A stretch of 64,000 nt of DNA from Entomohabitans teleogrylli (GCF_001484765.1 NZ_LLXO01000016.1:62001-126000), one strand, 5' to 3'; positions 1-10,137 are shown, counted from the first letter of the stretch. Numbers and translations are program-made. Notes: generated by a model not told the origin, from the sequence alone.

Positions 1-680
1 TTGACGCTACCCAGAGCGTGGGCAAACTGCCTATCGATCTGAGCCAGTTGAAAGTCGATCTGATGTCCTTCTCCGGCCATAAAATCTATGGCCCGAAAGG
101 CATTGGCGCGCTGTATGTGCGCCGTAAACCGCGTATTCGTATCGAAGCGCAGATGCATGGCGGCGGCCACGAGCGCGGTATGCGCTCCGGTACCCTGCCG
201 GTGCACCAGATCGTCGGTATGGGCGAAGCTTACCGTATCGCCAGAGAAGAGATGGAAACCGAAATGGCGCGTCTGCGCGCGCTGCGCAACCGTCTGTGGA
301 ACGGTCTGAAAGATATTGAAGAAGTGTATCTCAACGGCTCTCTGGAGCAGGGGGCGCCGAACATCCTCAACGTCAGCTTTAACTACGTTGAAGGCGAATC
401 CCTGATCATGGCGCTGAAAGACCTGGCGGTCTCTTCCGGTTCCGCCTGTACCTCAGCGAGCCTTGAGCCGTCCTATGTGCTGCGCGCGCTGGGCATGAAT
501 GATGAACTGGCGCACAGTTCTATCCGTTTCTCTTTAGGTCGTTTTACTACCGAAGAAGAGATTGACTACACCATCAATCTGGTACGCAACTCCATTGGCC
601 GCCTGCGCGACCTTTCTCCGCTGTGGGAGATGTTTAAGCAGGGCGTGGACTTAAATACCATTGAATGGTCACATCACTAA
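1..680 (+). CDS. iscS: Cysteine desulfurase IscS (5' truncated by window edge)
   Basis: IscS is the PLP enzyme that removes sulfur from cysteine and passes it as persulfide to IscU, TusA and ThiI. The reading frame is open from base 3 and gives 225 residues. Aligning to the 404-residue E. coli protein places the first residue at D180, so about 179 N-terminal residues lie outside the window. The Schiff-base lysine sits in SGHK (K206, bases 81-83) and the persulfide-carrying cysteine in [10 protein letters not shown] (C328, bases 447-449). iscU follows after 25 bp with a strong GGAGGAG ribosome site. iscR and the operon promoter are not visible. Confidence 0.98.
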   Translation, partial: DATQSVGKLPIDLSQLKVDLMSFSGHKIYGPKGIGALYVRRKPRIRIEAQMHGGGHERGMRSGTLPVHQIVGMGEAYRIAREEMETEMARLRALRNRLWNGLKDIEEVYLNGSLEQGAPNILNVSFNYVEGESLIMALKDLAVSSGSACTSASLEPSYVLRALGMNDELAHSSIRFSLGRFTTEEEIDYTINLVRNSIGRLRDLSPLWEMFKQGVDLNTIEWSHH

Positions 681-705
681 TCGGTAACCCGGAGGAGAAT
701 TCACC

Positions 706-1092
706 ATGGCATACAGCGAAAAAGTTATCGATCACTACGAGAATCCGCGTAACGTCGGTTCTTTCGACAATAGCGATGACAGCGTAGGCAGCGGCATGGT
801 CGGCGCGCCGGCGTGCGGCGATGTGATGAAGTTGCAGATTAAAGTCAACAATGACGGTATCATTGAAGACGCGCGTTTTAAGACCTACGGTTGCGGCTCG
901 GCGATCGCGTCCAGCTCTCTGGTCACCGAGTGGGTGAAAGGTAAAACCCTGGATGAAGCGCAGGCGATTAAAAATACCGATATTGCAGACGAACTCGAAC
1001 TGCCGCCGGTAAAAATCCACTGTTCTATCCTGGCGGAAGACGCGATCAAAGCCGCCATCGCGGATTACAAGAGCAAACGAGAAGCAAAATAA
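706..1092 (+). CDS. iscU: Fe-S cluster scaffold protein IscU
   Basis: IscU is the scaffold on which the [2Fe-2S] cluster is built from IscS-derived sulfur before HscA/HscB release it. The 128 residues equal the E. coli length. Visible ligands are C37 and D39 in PACGD, C63 in YGCGS, and H105-C106. The HscA recognition motif LPPVK is at 99-103, just before IHCS. The ATG has a GGAGGAG Shine-Dalgarno 8-9 bp upstream. It lies between iscS and iscA in the usual isc order, so co-transcription is expected. Confidence 0.98.
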   Translation: MAYSEKVIDHYENPRNVGSFDNSDDSVGSGMVGAPACGDVMKLQIKVNNDGIIEDARFKTYGCGSAIASSSLVTEWVKGKTLDEAQAIKNTDIADELELPPVKIHCSILAEDAIKAAIADYKSKREAK

Positions 1093-1105
1093 CTGAGGTT
1101 TTGTT

Positions 1106-1429
1106 ATGTCGATTACCCTGAGCGACAGTGCGGCCGCGCGAGTCAATACTTTCCTGGCGAACCGCGGCAAAGGTTTTGGCCTGCGTCTTGGCGTACGGAC
1201 TTCCGGCTGTTCCGGGATGGCGTACGTGCTGGAGTTTGTTGACGAACCGGCGGCGGAAGATACCGTGTTCGAAGACAAAGGCGTGAAGGTCGTGGTCGAT
1301 AATAAAAGCCTGCAGTTTCTCAACGGCACTCAACTGGACTTTGTCAAAGAAGGCCTGAATGAAGGGTTTAAATTCACCAACCCGAATGTCAAAGATGAGT
1401 GCGGCTGCGGCGAAAGCTTTAACGTTTAA
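1106..1429 (+). CDS. iscA: A-type iron-sulfur carrier IscA
   Basis: A-type carrier that receives Fe-S clusters and delivers them to apo-enzymes, especially for [4Fe-4S] maturation. It has 107 residues, the family length in E. coli. The three conserved cysteines are present: C35 in TSGCSG and C99/C101 in the C-terminal ECGCGESF. It follows iscU by 13 bp with an internal GAGG ribosome site. A 135-bp gap with imperfect hairpins separates it from hscB, a usual place for partial transcript processing in this operon. Confidence 0.97.
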   Translation: MSITLSDSAAARVNTFLANRGKGFGLRLGVRTSGCSGMAYVLEFVDEPAAEDTVFEDKGVKVVVDNKSLQFLNGTQLDFVKEGLNEGFKFTNPNVKDECGCGESFNV

Positions 1430-1459
1430 TCGCGTATCCCCTGTTATACCCTGAACTAT

Positions 1460-1530
1460 TCAGGTTGCGGGCGTCAGACCTGTAACCTGAAGCCGACGGG
1501 GATAGCCCCACCGCAGCCAGGCTGTGGGTG
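1460..1530 (+). repeat. Inverted repeats in the iscA-hscB gap
   Basis: Two stems are visible. TCAGGTT at 1460-1466 pairs perfectly with AACCTGA at 1484-1490. A GC-rich imperfect stem follows at about 1508-1530 (CCCCACC against GGGTGGGG) and is trailed by a short T run. The second stem resembles a weak terminator or a REP-like unit; partial attenuation or mRNA stabilisation of the upstream genes is inference. Confidence 0.4.
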
Positions 1531-1564
1531 GGGTTCGTTTTAACAGGCTAACCCTGAGATTGTT

Positions 1565-2080
1565 ATGGATTACTTTGCCCTCTTTGGGTTACCAGCCCAT
1601 TATCAGATTGATACTCAGGCGCTGGCATCCCGCTTTCAGGATCTGCAACGCCAGTTTCATCCGGATAAATTCGCCAGCGCTTCGCAGGCGGAACAACTGG
1701 CGGCGGTTTCGCAGTCCGCCACCATCAACCAGGCATGGCAAACTCTGCGTCACCCGCTGACGCGCGCTGAATACCTGCTGTCTCTTCACGGTTTTGACCT
1801 CGCCAGCGAGCAGCACACTGTGCGCGATACCGCGTTCCTGATGGAACAGCTGGAATTGCGCGAGCAGCTTGAAGAGATCGAAAAAGCCCGGGATGAAGGA
1901 CGTCTGGGGAGTTTTATCCGGCACGTGCAGGGTATGTTTGACGCTCGCCATCAGCAAATGGTGGAACAATTAGATAGCCAGGCGTGGGACGTGGCCGCGG
2001 ATACGGTGCGTAAACTGCGTTTTCTCGATAAACTTCGCAGCAGCGCTGAACAACTCGAAGAAAAACTGCTCGATTTTTAA
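1565..2080 (+). CDS. hscB: J-domain co-chaperone HscB
   Basis: HscB stimulates the HscA ATPase and escorts IscU to it. The 171 residues match E. coli. The N-terminal J domain (about 1-75) carries the HPD triad at 32-34 in QFHPDKF. The C-terminal part is the three-helix IscU-binding domain. The chosen ATG gives the E. coli N-terminus MDYF. The gene precedes hscA by 14 bp, the conserved partner arrangement. Confidence 0.97.
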   Translation: MDYFALFGLPAHYQIDTQALASRFQDLQRQFHPDKFASASQAEQLAAVSQSATINQAWQTLRHPLTRAEYLLSLHGFDLASEQHTVRDTAFLMEQLELREQLEEIEKARDEGRLGSFIRHVQGMFDARHQQMVEQLDSQAWDVAADTVRKLRFLDKLRSSAEQLEEKLLDF

Positions 2081-2094
2081 TTTCGGAAACCATT

Positions 2095-3945
2095 ATGGCC
2101 TTATTACAAATTAGTGAGCCTGGCATGAGCGCCGCGCCGCACCAGCGCAGGCTGGCGGCGGGCATTGACCTGGGCACCACCAACTCACTGGTGGCGACGG
2201 TACGTAGCGGACAGGCCGAAACGCTGGCGGACAGCGCAGGGCGCCATCTGCTGCCTTCAGTGGTTAACTACCAGCAGCAGGGCCAGACCGTGGGCTACGA
2301 GGCGCGCGCCATGGCGGCCGCCGATCCCGCCAATACCATCAGTTCGGTAAAGCGGTTGATGGGACGCTCTCTGGCGGATATTCAGTCCCGCTACCCACAC
2401 TTACCTTATCACCTGCAGGCCAGTGAAAATGGTTTGCCGCTGATTAACACTCCCGCCGGGGTTCTGAACCCGATTCGCGTTTCCGCCGATATCCTGCGGA
2501 CGCTGGCTGAACGCGCCCGGGAAACTCTCAGTGGCGATCTGGACGGCGTGGTCATTACCGTGCCGGCCTATTTCGACGACGCTCAGCGCCAGGGCACCAA
2601 AGACGCTGCGCGACTGGCCGGGCTGCACGTATTGCGGCTACTCAATGAACCGACCGCGGCGGCTATCGCCTACGGCCTCGACTCCGGCCAGGAAGGGGTG
2701 ATTGCCGTTTATGATCTGGGCGGTGGCACGTTTGATATTTCAGTCTTGCGCCTCAACCGCGGCATTTTTGAAGTGCTGGCCACTGGCGGCGATTCCGCGC
2801 TGGGCGGTGATGATTTCGATCACCTGCTGGCGGACTGGCTGCGCGAGCAGGCCGGGATTGCCGATCGCAGCGACGATCGGCTGCAGCGTCAGCTTCTGGA
2901 TGCGGCCATTGCGGCGAAAATCGCTCTCAGCGACGCGCCGCAGGTCGCGGTGGAGATCGCCGCCTGGCAAGGCTCCGTCAGCCGCGAACAGTTTAATGCC
3001 CTGATAGCCCCGCTGGTAAAACGTACATTGCTGGCCTGCCGCCGCGCCCTGAAGGACGCCGGGGTGGACGCCAGCGAAGTGCTGGAAGTGGTGATGGTGG
3101 GAGGCTCGACGCGCGTGCCGCTGGTACGCGAACAGGTCGGCGAATTTTTTGGCCGCCCGCCGCTGACTGCCATCGACCCGGATAAAGTGGTGGCGATTGG
3201 CGCCGCTGTGCAGGCCGATATTCTGGCGGGGAACAAGCCGGACAGCGAACTGCTGCTGCTGGATGTGATCCCGCTGTCGCTGGGTCTGGAGACCATGGGC
3301 GGTCTGGTGGAGAAAGTGATCCCGCGCAACACCACCATCCCGGTGGCCCGCGCCCAGGAGTTCACCACTTTTAAAGACGGGCAGACCGCGATGTCTATCC
3401 ACGTTGTGCAGGGGGAGCGCGAGCTGGTGCAGGATTGCCGGTCGCTGGCGCGCTTTACGCTGCGCGGGATCCCGCCGCTGCCGGCTGGTGGGGCGCATAT
3501 TCGCGTCACTTTCCAGGTGGATGCCGACGGGCTGTTGAACGTTACGGCGCTGGAAAAATCCACCGGCGTTGAAGCGGCGATTCAGGTGAAGCCTTCTTAC
3601 GGCCTCAGCGATAGCGAAATCGCCACGATGATCCAGGATTCCATGAGTTTTGCCGGCCAGGATATCGCGGCGCGAATGCTGGTGGAACAGAAAGTCGAGG
3701 CTTCCCGGGTGCTGGAAAGCCTTGAGAGCGCGCTGGCCGCTGATGCCGCCCTGCTCGACCCGCAGGAGCGTCAGGCCATTGACGACGCGACGCGGCAGTT
3801 GCGCGACGTGGCGCAGGGCGAAGACGCCGACGCTATTAAACAAGCCATTAAAAATATAGATAAACAAACCCAGGAGTTCGCCGCGCGCCGGATGGATAAT
3901 TCCGTTCGTCAGGCGCTGAAAGGCCACTCCGTGGACGAGGTTTAA
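2095..3945 (+). CDS. hscA: Hsp70-type chaperone HscA
   Basis: Specialised Hsp70 that binds the LPPVK motif of IscU and drives cluster transfer with ATP. Its 616 residues equal the E. coli length. The ATPase domain shows the Hsp70 signatures GIDLGTTNS (from residue 23), [12 protein letters not shown] and [11 protein letters not shown] substrate-binding domain and helical lid follow from about residue 390. The stop codon is one base from the fdx start, implying translational coupling. Confidence 0.98.
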   Translation: MALLQISEPGMSAAPHQRRLAAGIDLGTTNSLVATVRSGQAETLADSAGRHLLPSVVNYQQQGQTVGYEARAMAAADPANTISSVKRLMGRSLADIQSRYPHLPYHLQASENGLPLINTPAGVLNPIRVSADILRTLAERARETLSGDLDGVVITVPAYFDDAQRQGTKDAARLAGLHVLRLLNEPTAAAIAYGLDSGQEGVIAVYDLGGGTFDISVLRLNRGIFEVLATGGDSALGGDDFDHLLADWLREQAGIADRSDDRLQRQLLDAAIAAKIALSDAPQVAVEIAAWQGSVSREQFNALIAPLVKRTLLACRRALKDAGVDASEVLEVVMVGGSTRVPLVREQVGEFFGRPPLTAIDPDKVVAIGAAVQADILAGNKPDSELLLLDVIPLSLGLETMGGLVEKVIPRNTTIPVARAQEFTTFKDGQTAMSIHVVQGERELVQDCRSLARFTLRGIPPLPAGGAHIRVTFQVDADGLLNVTALEKSTGVEAAIQVKPSYGLSDSEIATMIQDSMSFAGQDIAARMLVEQKVEASRVLESLESALAADAALLDPQERQAIDDATRQLRDVAQGEDADAIKQAIKNIDKQTQEFAARRMDNSVRQALKGHSVDEV

Positions 3946-3946
3946 C

Positions 3947-4282
3947 ATGCCGAAGATTGTATTTTTGCCCCACCAGGACCTGTGTCCCGAAGGGGCGGTT
4001 GTGGAAGCAAAGCCTGGTGAGACCATTCTTGACGCTGCCCTGCGCAGCGGCATCGAAATTGAACATGCCTGCGAGAAATCGTGCGCCTGCACCACCTGCC
4101 ACTGCGTCGTGCGCGAGGGATTTGACTCGCTGGCCGAAAGCAGCGAAGAAGAAGATGATATGCTGGACAAGGCCTGGGGGCTGGAGCCGGAAAGCCGGCT
4201 CGGTTGCCAGGCGCACGTCACCGACGAGGATCTGGTGGTCGAGATCCCGCGTTACACCATCAACCACGCCCGGGAGCATTGA
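3947..4282 (+). CDS. fdx: Adrenodoxin-type [2Fe-2S] ferredoxin Fdx
   Basis: Electron donor of the ISC system, thought to reduce sulfur during cluster assembly on IscU. It has 111 residues, as in E. coli. The cluster ligands are C42, C48 and C51 in the [11 protein letters not shown] segment plus C87 in RLGC. The acidic patch AESSEEEDD between them is typical of bacterial and mitochondrial ISC ferredoxins. One base separates it from hscA and one from iscX. Confidence 0.98.
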   Translation: MPKIVFLPHQDLCPEGAVVEAKPGETILDAALRSGIEIEHACEKSCACTTCHCVVREGFDSLAESSEEEDDMLDKAWGLEPESRLGCQAHVTDEDLVVEIPRYTINHAREH

Positions 4283-4283
4283 T

Positions 4284-4484
4284 ATGGGTCTGAAATGGAC
4301 GGACAGCCGGGAAATCGGCGAAGCGCTTTATGATAGCCGCCCGGATGTCGATCCGACGACGGTGCGCTTTACCGATATGCACCAGTGGATCTGCGAGCTG
4401 GACGAGTTTGATGACGATCCGAACGCATCAAACGAAAAGATCCTCGAAGCGATTCTTCTCGTCTGGCTGGATGAAGCCGATTAA
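4284..4484 (+). CDS. iscX: ISC accessory protein IscX
   Basis: Small acidic protein that binds IscS and iron and tunes the rate of cluster assembly (frataxin-like modulator). The 66 residues begin [17 protein letters not shown] and include the conserved [11 protein letters not shown] and LLVWLDEAD segments, matching the E. coli protein in length. It starts 1 bp after the fdx stop and is the last gene of the isc operon, followed at once by a terminator. Confidence 0.96.
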   Translation: MGLKWTDSREIGEALYDSRPDVDPTTVRFTDMHQWICELDEFDDDPNASNEKILEAILLVWLDEAD

Positions 4485-4489
4485 GCAAG

Positions 4490-4514
4490 CGGGCTGCCTC
4501 AGGCGGCCCGTTTT
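4490..4514 (+). terminator. Rho-independent terminator of the isc operon
   Basis: Stem CGGGCTGCC (4490-4498) / GGCGGCCCG (4502-4510) with one G-T pair and a TCA loop, followed by TTTT. It lies 6 bp after iscX and separates isc from pepB. Confidence 0.8.
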
Positions 4515-4559
4515 GGTGTTTAACTCCGTTAACTTTTTCTGCGTTTATAAGGAACAACA

Positions 4560-5846
4560 ATGACAGCGCAAATCATGAACATTACGCTCTCCACCCGGCC
4601 AGCCGACGCCCGCTGGGGAGAGAAAGCCAGTTACAGTATTGATAGCCAGGGGGTTACCCTGCATCTGGCCGGTAAAGACGACCTCGGCCTGATCCAGCGC
4701 GCGGCGCGCAAAATAGATGGTCTGGGCATCAGGCATGTCGCGCTGGCCGGCGACGGCTGGGATATCGAGCGTTGCTGGGCATTCTGGCAAGGCTATAAAG
4801 GGCCGAAAGGCAGCCGTAAAGTGGAGTGGCCGGCTCTTGACGATGCCCGGCGCCAGGAGCTGGAGAATCGCCTGAAAATTATCGACTGGGTGCGCGATAC
4901 CATTAACGCCCCGGCCGAGGAACTGGGGCCGGAGCAACTGGCTCAGCGGGCAGTGGATCTGCTGTGCGGCGTCGCCTGCGATGATGTCTCTTACCGGATC
5001 ACCAAAGGGGAAGACCTGCGCGAGCAGAATTATCTGGGGCTGCATACCGTGGGACGCGGTTCGGCGCGCCCGCCGGTGCTATTGGCGCTGGACTATAACC
5101 CGACCGGCGATAGCAATGCCCCGGTTTATGCCTGTCTGGTCGGCAAGGGCATCACCTTTGATTCCGGCGGCTACAGCCTTAAGCCGAGCGCTTTTATGGA
5201 TTCCATGAAATCCGATATGGGCGGCGCGGCGCTGGTCACCGGCGCGCTGGCGTTTGCCGTTACCCGCGGCCTGAAGCGGCGGGTGAAGCTCTACCTGTGC
5301 TGTGCGGATAATATGGTCAGCGGCAATGCCTTTAAGCTCGGGGATATTATTCATTACCGTAACGGCAAGACCGTGGAAATCATGAATACCGACGCTGAAG
5401 GGCGGCTGGTGCTGGCGGATGGTCTGATCGACGCCGCGGCCCAGAAGCCGGAGCTGCTTGTCGATGCCGCCACGCTGACTGGCGCGGCGAAAACCGCGCT
5501 GGGCAATGATTACCACGCGCTGTTCAGTTTTGACGATGCCCTGGCTAACCGACTGCTGAGTAGCGCGGCGGCGGAAAATGAGCCGTTCTGGCGCCTGCCG
5601 CTGGCGGAGTTCCATCGCAATCAACTGCCGTCTAATTTCGCCGATCTCAATAACACCGGCAGCGCCGCTTACCCGGCGGGGGCCAGCACCGCTGCCGGTT
5701 TTCTGTCGCACTTTGTGGATAACTACCAGCAGGGCTGGCTGCATATTGACTGTTCCGCGACTTACCGCAAAGCGGCGGTGGAGCAGTGGGCGGCCGGCGC
5801 TACCGGGCTTGGCGTACGGGCGCTGGCCAATCTGCTGACGGCCTGA
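4560..5846 (+). CDS. pepB: Peptidase B (M17 leucyl-aminopeptidase family)
   Basis: Cytosolic broad-specificity aminopeptidase that finishes peptide breakdown. It has 428 residues against 427 in E. coli. The catalytic domain carries the M17 metal-binding signature [12 protein letters not shown] and the upstream [11 protein letters not shown] segment with its lysine and aspartate ligands. The ATG has an AAGGA ribosome site. Placed directly after isc as in E. coli, but separated by a terminator and so probably transcribed on its own. Confidence 0.97.
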   Translation: MTAQIMNITLSTRPADARWGEKASYSIDSQGVTLHLAGKDDLGLIQRAARKIDGLGIRHVALAGDGWDIERCWAFWQGYKGPKGSRKVEWPALDDARRQELENRLKIIDWVRDTINAPAEELGPEQLAQRAVDLLCGVACDDVSYRITKGEDLREQNYLGLHTVGRGSARPPVLLALDYNPTGDSNAPVYACLVGKGITFDSGGYSLKPSAFMDSMKSDMGGAALVTGALAFAVTRGLKRRVKLYLCCADNMVSGNAFKLGDIIHYRNGKTVEIMNTDAEGRLVLADGLIDAAAQKPELLVDAATLTGAAKTALGNDYHALFSFDDALANRLLSSAAAENEPFWRLPLAEFHRNQLPSNFADLNNTGSAAYPAGASTAAGFLSHFVDNYQQGWLHIDCSATYRKAAVEQWAAGATGLGVRALANLLTA

Positions 5847-5858
5847 GGCGTGGTTCCG

Positions 5859-5895
5859 GGGCGAGCGGGGGGAGAAGACCGGCTCGCCCTTTTTT
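5859..5895 (+). terminator. Rho-independent terminator after pepB
   Basis: Perfect stem GGGCGAGC (5859-5866) / GCTCGCCC (5882-5889), 15-nt loop, then six T (5890-5895). sseB starts 15 bp beyond, so it must also act as the sseB leader. Confidence 0.8.
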
Positions 5896-5910
5896 AATGA
5901 TGGTGTTGTT

Positions 5911-6684
5911 ATGTCTGAAACGAAAAATGAATTAGAGATCCTGCTGGAGCAGGCTGCCGCTGAACCGGCTTATCGGCCGGCGTTCTTTCGAACGCTGCTG
6001 GAATCCACGGTGTGGGTTCCGGGAGAGAGGGCCGCAGGTCAGGCGGCTACGGTGCCTGATGCTGTCGATCTGCAGCATTGGGAAAAAGATGACGGCAGTT
6101 CAGTGATCGCGTTTTTCACCTCACTGGAGGCGCTGCGTCAGGCGGTGCAGACTGAGCAGGCGTTTGTGGTGATGCCGGCGCGCGATCTGTTTGAAATGAC
6201 CATTGGCGAATCCCTGTTTCTTAATGCCCGCTTACCGACCGGTAAAGCATTCACTCCCCGGGAGATTAGCCATTTGCTTGGCCGCAGCGATCCACTCAGC
6301 CAGCAGGAGGTGCTGGAGGGGGGGGAATCACTGCTGCTGTCTGAAGTGACGACGCCGCCGGCGCAAATGATTGACTCCCTGACAACCCTGTTTAAGAACC
6401 TGAAAACCGTGAAGCGGGCGTTTATCTGCTCCATCAAAGAGCGCCAGCAGGAGAGCGCTAATCTGCTGATTGGTATTGAGGCCGAAGGGGATATCGAAGA
6501 GATTATTAATGCCGCCGGCAGTGTGGCGACTGATACGCTGCCGGATGACGAACCGGTGGATATCTGTCAGGTAGTGGAAGGGGAGGCGGGCATCAGCCAT
6601 TTTATGACTGCCCACCTGACGCCGTTCTACGAGAGGCGCTGGGGGAGTTTCCTGCGCGACTATAAAGATAAAAGAATTCTCTGA
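5911..6684 (+). CDS. sseB: Enhanced serine sensitivity protein SseB
   Basis: SseB was named because its overexpression makes E. coli sensitive to serine; its biochemical role is unknown. It has 257 residues (258 in E. coli). An N-terminal SseB domain covers about 15-135 and a C-terminal SseB domain about 145-255, ending FLRDYKDKRIL. Codons 136-139 contain an uninterrupted run of eight G (6318-6325), a potential slippage site. In E. coli sseB neighbours sseA; here an M48 peptidase gene separates them. Confidence 0.95.
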   Translation: MSETKNELEILLEQAAAEPAYRPAFFRTLLESTVWVPGERAAGQAATVPDAVDLQHWEKDDGSSVIAFFTSLEALRQAVQTEQAFVVMPARDLFEMTIGESLFLNARLPTGKAFTPREISHLLGRSDPLSQQEVLEGGESLLLSEVTTPPAQMIDSLTTLFKNLKTVKRAFICSIKERQQESANLLIGIEAEGDIEEIINAAGSVATDTLPDDEPVDICQVVEGEAGISHFMTAHLTPFYERRWGSFLRDYKDKRIL

Positions 6685-6882
6685 AGTATGACGGAATATG
6701 TCGATCCACGACACAATCTGCGTAATATCAGATAATTGAACTTTCGCGAGGCGTGCACTGCGCCTCCGGTTCATCATATATTTCCGCTAAGCTATTCATC
6801 CGTCTGAGTGCTAATAAACGGCGGTTTATGCAAAAAAGGATATTGATAAATCTACAGTTTTTACAACGGAGTGTATTAAGAA

Positions 6883-8982
6883 ATGAGACGGAGCTTGTTA
6901 CTGTGGCTTTTTATGGTGCCCCTTTTGTTAATCGTCTGTGGCGGATGGCAATATTATCGGATAAACAATGTTAGCGAGCGTATTTATTTGTCATGGCGCC
7001 TTGAGAACCAGGCAAATCATATTATCGCTGGCGATCCTGAAGGAGATATCCATTTCTCTTTTAAAGGGCAATCCTACACCTTCCCGGCACAGGATGTGCT
7101 GAAAAATGAACGTACCTTTCAGCGTAAATATCAGCATCTGATTGTACCTGGTATATCCCGGGACTGGCTGGCGAAAGGCGCCGTGTTGCTGGGAGGCATG
7201 GGCCTGTTGTTAAGTGCCCTGGCCATCTGGCTGTGCAAACGCAGCGTTGCGGCCTCCCGGCGTTCTCAGGATGCCTTGATCCACGCTTTCGAACGCTGTC
7301 GTAAAATGCTGCCCTTTATCATGCTGGGGCAGATAATCGCCTTTGGTCTGGGGCTGGTGGCCTGCGCGGTTTATGAAGTGGTGTGGTTTGTCACCAGTTT
7401 CAAAATGAACGCCGGTGGCGGAAAGCTGGTGATTCTGGCGATTTTGTTTATTGGCGGTATTCTCTGGATGCTGATTAAAAGCCTTGGCAGCCTGCGCAAA
7501 TGTTTCGCCATGTTCCGCGGCGAACCTTCCCGGGTGGCCGGGCGTCAGGTTTCCCGCGCTGAAGCGCCGGGGCTGTGGCTGTGGGTGGAGTCGCTGGCGG
7601 CGCGCCTCAATACCGTGGTGCCGGACCATATCGTGGTCGGCATTACTGACTGCTTTTATGTCACCTCCAGCCCGGTACAACTGGCGGACGATGTGGTACT
7701 GGAGGGCAATACCCTCTATTTCCCGCTGACCTATGCCTCATTACTGAGCCGCGATGAAACCGGTGCGGTCATCGGCCATGAACTGGGGCACTTCTCCGGG
7801 CAGGATACTCAATATAGTCTGCGTTTTGCGCCCCTTTATTCGGGGATCTCCAATAGCATTGCGTCAATGGCGCAAAATATGCAGAACTCGTTTATCGACC
7901 GGTTAGTGCTCTACCCATCGCTGCATATTGGCTTCTTTTTTATTGAACAACTCCATGAAGCGGTCAACCGCTGGAGCCGGATCCGTGAACACGCGGCGGA
8001 TAGTATGGGGGCGCAGGCCAGTTCCGGGAAAGCGCTGGCGACGGCGCTGCTGCGTATTTCCGCCGTCAGTGATGTGATTGATGAAGAGCTGGGGGCGCTG
8101 TACACCGGCCAGGCTGAGGAAAAAAATGTCCTCGGCAACATCATTAGCCGCCTGCAGCGCGAAGGCGTGCCGGGGGCGGAGAAATATCTGGAAAACGTGA
8201 CCGCGCATCCCAGCGACAGCCATCCGCCGACCCGCTTACGCATTGAAGCGCTGCAGGTGGCGGTGGATGAAGCGCTGCTGCGCGAGGCCGCGCGTCCGGT
8301 GCCAGAAACCGCCGATCGACAGCTGGCGGATCTGTTCGCGCATTTAGACGACCTCGCGGCAGGGATGTCGCAGGAGTTGTCCGGGGATGGCGCCGCGGCG
8401 CGCGAGGAGTTTCAACAGGAATTGCAGGATATCGCCGATCGGGTGAGCGACGATAAGCCGGTGGTTTTATATGGCGCGAAGTCACCGTTAATTCTGGCAG
8501 CACTCTGCTTTCTGGTGGCCGGCGGGGTGATGGCTGCCTTTCTGGTGGGCAATCAGGCGCCGGAATGGTGGGTAATCGGCGGCTGCGCCCTTTTCCAGAC
8601 AGTGCTGCTGGTCTCCAGCTGGCGCTACTGGGTGCGTAATAATACGCCGCTGTTGACCATTACCCCGCAAGCGATCCACTGCCGCTATCTGCAGCAGCCG
8701 GTGCTCTTTACCGATCTGGATGATCTGGCGTTCAGTAAAGTGAGTATGCATACCTTTATGACCTTGCAGTATAGGGAGGGCGTTGAAGCGCCAGTGTTTG
8801 AGGTACGCACCAGGGCGGCGAGCTGGAAGGCGAAGCATCGCCAGTTGATGATTCGCTACTCCGGGAAATTAACCGATAAAGCGCGCCGTAAAACGCTGGA
8901 TAGCGAAGATTTTGTCGGCCTGATCGTCAATTACTACAATGCCGCCCATGCCCGCGCTCATCTGGCTGAAATGCAAAAATAA
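6883..8982 (+). CDS. Large membrane-bound M48-family zinc metallopeptidase, function unknown
   Basis: A 699-residue protein with an N-terminal signal-anchor (residues 4-22), further hydrophobic segments near 98-118, 143-170 and 182-201, a peptidase domain, and two more membrane segments near 543-580. The zinc motif HELGH is at 299-303, and the third M48 ligand is probably E369 in REHAAD. A C-terminal domain of about 110 residues follows. The fold class is clear; the substrate is not. It is accessory relative to E. coli and sits alone between sseB and sseA with a 198-bp leader. It is larger than the core M48 enzymes HtpX and LoiP. A membrane-protein or envelope quality-control role is inference. 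Confidence 0.8.
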   Translation: MRRSLLLWLFMVPLLLIVCGGWQYYRINNVSERIYLSWRLENQANHIIAGDPEGDIHFSFKGQSYTFPAQDVLKNERTFQRKYQHLIVPGISRDWLAKGAVLLGGMGLLLSALAIWLCKRSVAASRRSQDALIHAFERCRKMLPFIMLGQIIAFGLGLVACAVYEVVWFVTSFKMNAGGGKLVILAILFIGGILWMLIKSLGSLRKCFAMFRGEPSRVAGRQVSRAEAPGLWLWVESLAARLNTVVPDHIVVGITDCFYVTSSPVQLADDVVLEGNTLYFPLTYASLLSRDETGAVIGHELGHFSGQDTQYSLRFAPLYSGISNSIASMAQNMQNSFIDRLVLYPSLHIGFFFIEQLHEAVNRWSRIREHAADSMGAQASSGKALATALLRISAVSDVIDEELGALYTGQAEEKNVLGNIISRLQREGVPGAEKYLENVTAHPSDSHPPTRLRIEALQVAVDEALLREAARPVPETADRQLADLFAHLDDLAAGMSQELSGDGAAAREEFQQELQDIADRVSDDKPVVLYGAKSPLILAALCFLVAGGVMAAFLVGNQAPEWWVIGGCALFQTVLLVSSWRYWVRNNTPLLTITPQAIHCRYLQQPVLFTDLDDLAFSKVSMHTFMTLQYREGVEAPVFEVRTRAASWKAKHRQLMIRYSGKLTDKARRKTLDSEDFVGLIVNYYNAAHARAHLAEMQK

Positions 8983-8986
8983 ATCA

Positions 8987-9014
8987 TCCGGCGCCGCTCG
9001 CGACTGGCGCCGGA
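8987..9014. terminator. Convergent terminator between the M48 gene and sseA
   Basis: Stem TCCGGCGCC (8987-8995) / GGCGCCGGA (9006-9014) with a 10-nt loop. On the minus strand it is followed by a T-rich run, so it best serves sseA; it may also stop plus-strand transcription. Confidence 0.65.
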
Positions 9015-9019
9015 AAATA

Positions 9020-9868
9020 TTATTTCCCCGCAGGCTCAACCGGCAGATCGTCGCGGCTGCCCCATTCGCTCCATGAGCCGTCGTACAAGGCCACATCCCC
9101 GGCGCCCAGCGTGGTCAGCGCCAGCACGACGACGGCCGCCGTCACCCCGGAGCCACAGCTGACAATGGTCGGTTTTTCCGGGTGGACGCCGTGGTGGGCA
9201 AAGATAGCGCTCAACTGATCGGTGGTTTTAAGCTGGCCGTTTTCCACGAGTTCGGTCCATGGGACATTCAGCGCTCCGGGAATATGGCCGCGGCGCAGAC
9301 CGGGGCGTGGTTCATCCGCTTCGGCGTTAAAGCGCGCCGCCGGGCGGGCGTCCACCAGTTGAATCTGCCCTTCGTGGCTGGCGACCAGCATGTCGGTCAG
9401 GCGGCGGATCGGCGCGGGGTCGAATTTGACCTCAAATTCCGCCTCCGGCAGCGTAACGTCGCCGGTTTCCAGAGTCAGGGATTCCCGCTGCCAGTCCGCC
9501 AGTCCGCCCGCCAGAATAGAAACATTCTCCACTCCAAAGCGTTTCAGCATCCACCACGCCCGCGGCGCGGAAAACAGATTGCCTTCGTCGTAAATCACCA
9601 GATGACGGCTGCTGTTGACCCCCAATTCGCGCATCGCTACGGCAAAGGTTTCCGGACGCGGCATCATATGCGGATAGGGGCTGTGGTGATCGGAAAGCGC
9701 CTCAATATCGAAGAACACGGCGCCGGGAATATGGCCGCTGCGATACTCCGCCGCCACATCGCGATCGTCCTGGCCTGGTGGAGCCATGCGGGCGTCCAGA
9801 ATCTGAATTTCCGGGTCATTGATATGCTCTGCGAGCCAGTCGCCTGCAACAAAGAAGGAAGTGGACAT
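9020..9868 (-). CDS. sseA: 3-mercaptopyruvate sulfurtransferase SseA
   Basis: Transfers sulfur from 3-mercaptopyruvate to a thiophilic acceptor such as cyanide or thioredoxin. Two rhodanese domains: an inactive N-terminal one (about 5-140) and the catalytic C-terminal one with C238 in CGSGVTAA, the MST-type active loop. The ATG at 9868 gives 282 residues beginning MSTSFF, with GGAGG 7 bp upstream; an in-frame extension to 9952 lacks support and exceeds the 281-residue E. coli protein. Confidence 0.96.
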   Translation of the reverse strand: MSTSFFVAGDWLAEHINDPEIQILDARMAPPGQDDRDVAAEYRSGHIPGAVFFDIEALSDHHSPYPHMMPRPETFAVAMRELGVNSSRHLVIYDEGNLFSAPRAWWMLKRFGVENVSILAGGLADWQRESLTLETGDVTLPEAEFEVKFDPAPIRRLTDMLVASHEGQIQLVDARPAARFNAEADEPRPGLRRGHIPGALNVPWTELVENGQLKTTDQLSAIFAHHGVHPEKPTIVSCGSGVTAAVVVLALTTLGAGDVALYDGSWSEWGSRDDLPVEPAGK

Positions 9869-10096
9869 GGTTTGCCTCCGTGTCATCATCGGTACTGAAA
9901 TTGTTGATGTTTTTTGCCGGGCCGACAAGCGAGACACATAACAAATCTGCAAGCTGGCGCGCTGATCAGCCGGGCTGGTAAAAAATTAGCAGCAAAATCA
10001 AAAAATTGCCTTGATAGTTTACCCACAAAACAGCACGTTTGGCCGGGGGTTGTCAACTATTTACCCAGGGGCGGGCTGCCGGACGCCAGCAGACGG

Positions 10097-10126
10097 AAAA
10101 AGGCGCTCCCGGGGAGACGGGAGCGC
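10097..10126 (-). terminator. Rho-independent terminator of the M20/permease operon
   Basis: On the minus strand, stem GCGCTCCCG / CGGGAGCGC (10118-10126 with 10103-10111), 6-nt loop, then a T5 run (A5 at 10097-10101 on plus). It lies 12 bp after the M20D stop codon. Confidence 0.85.
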
Positions 10127-10137
10127 GAGGAAAAGAA

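Noticed and set aside
2740-4221. 493-codon open frame on the minus strand, antisense to hscA/fdx
   Set aside because: Lies wholly opposite two intact conserved genes; composition (His/Gln/Arg-rich) is that of an antisense shadow in G+C-rich DNA.
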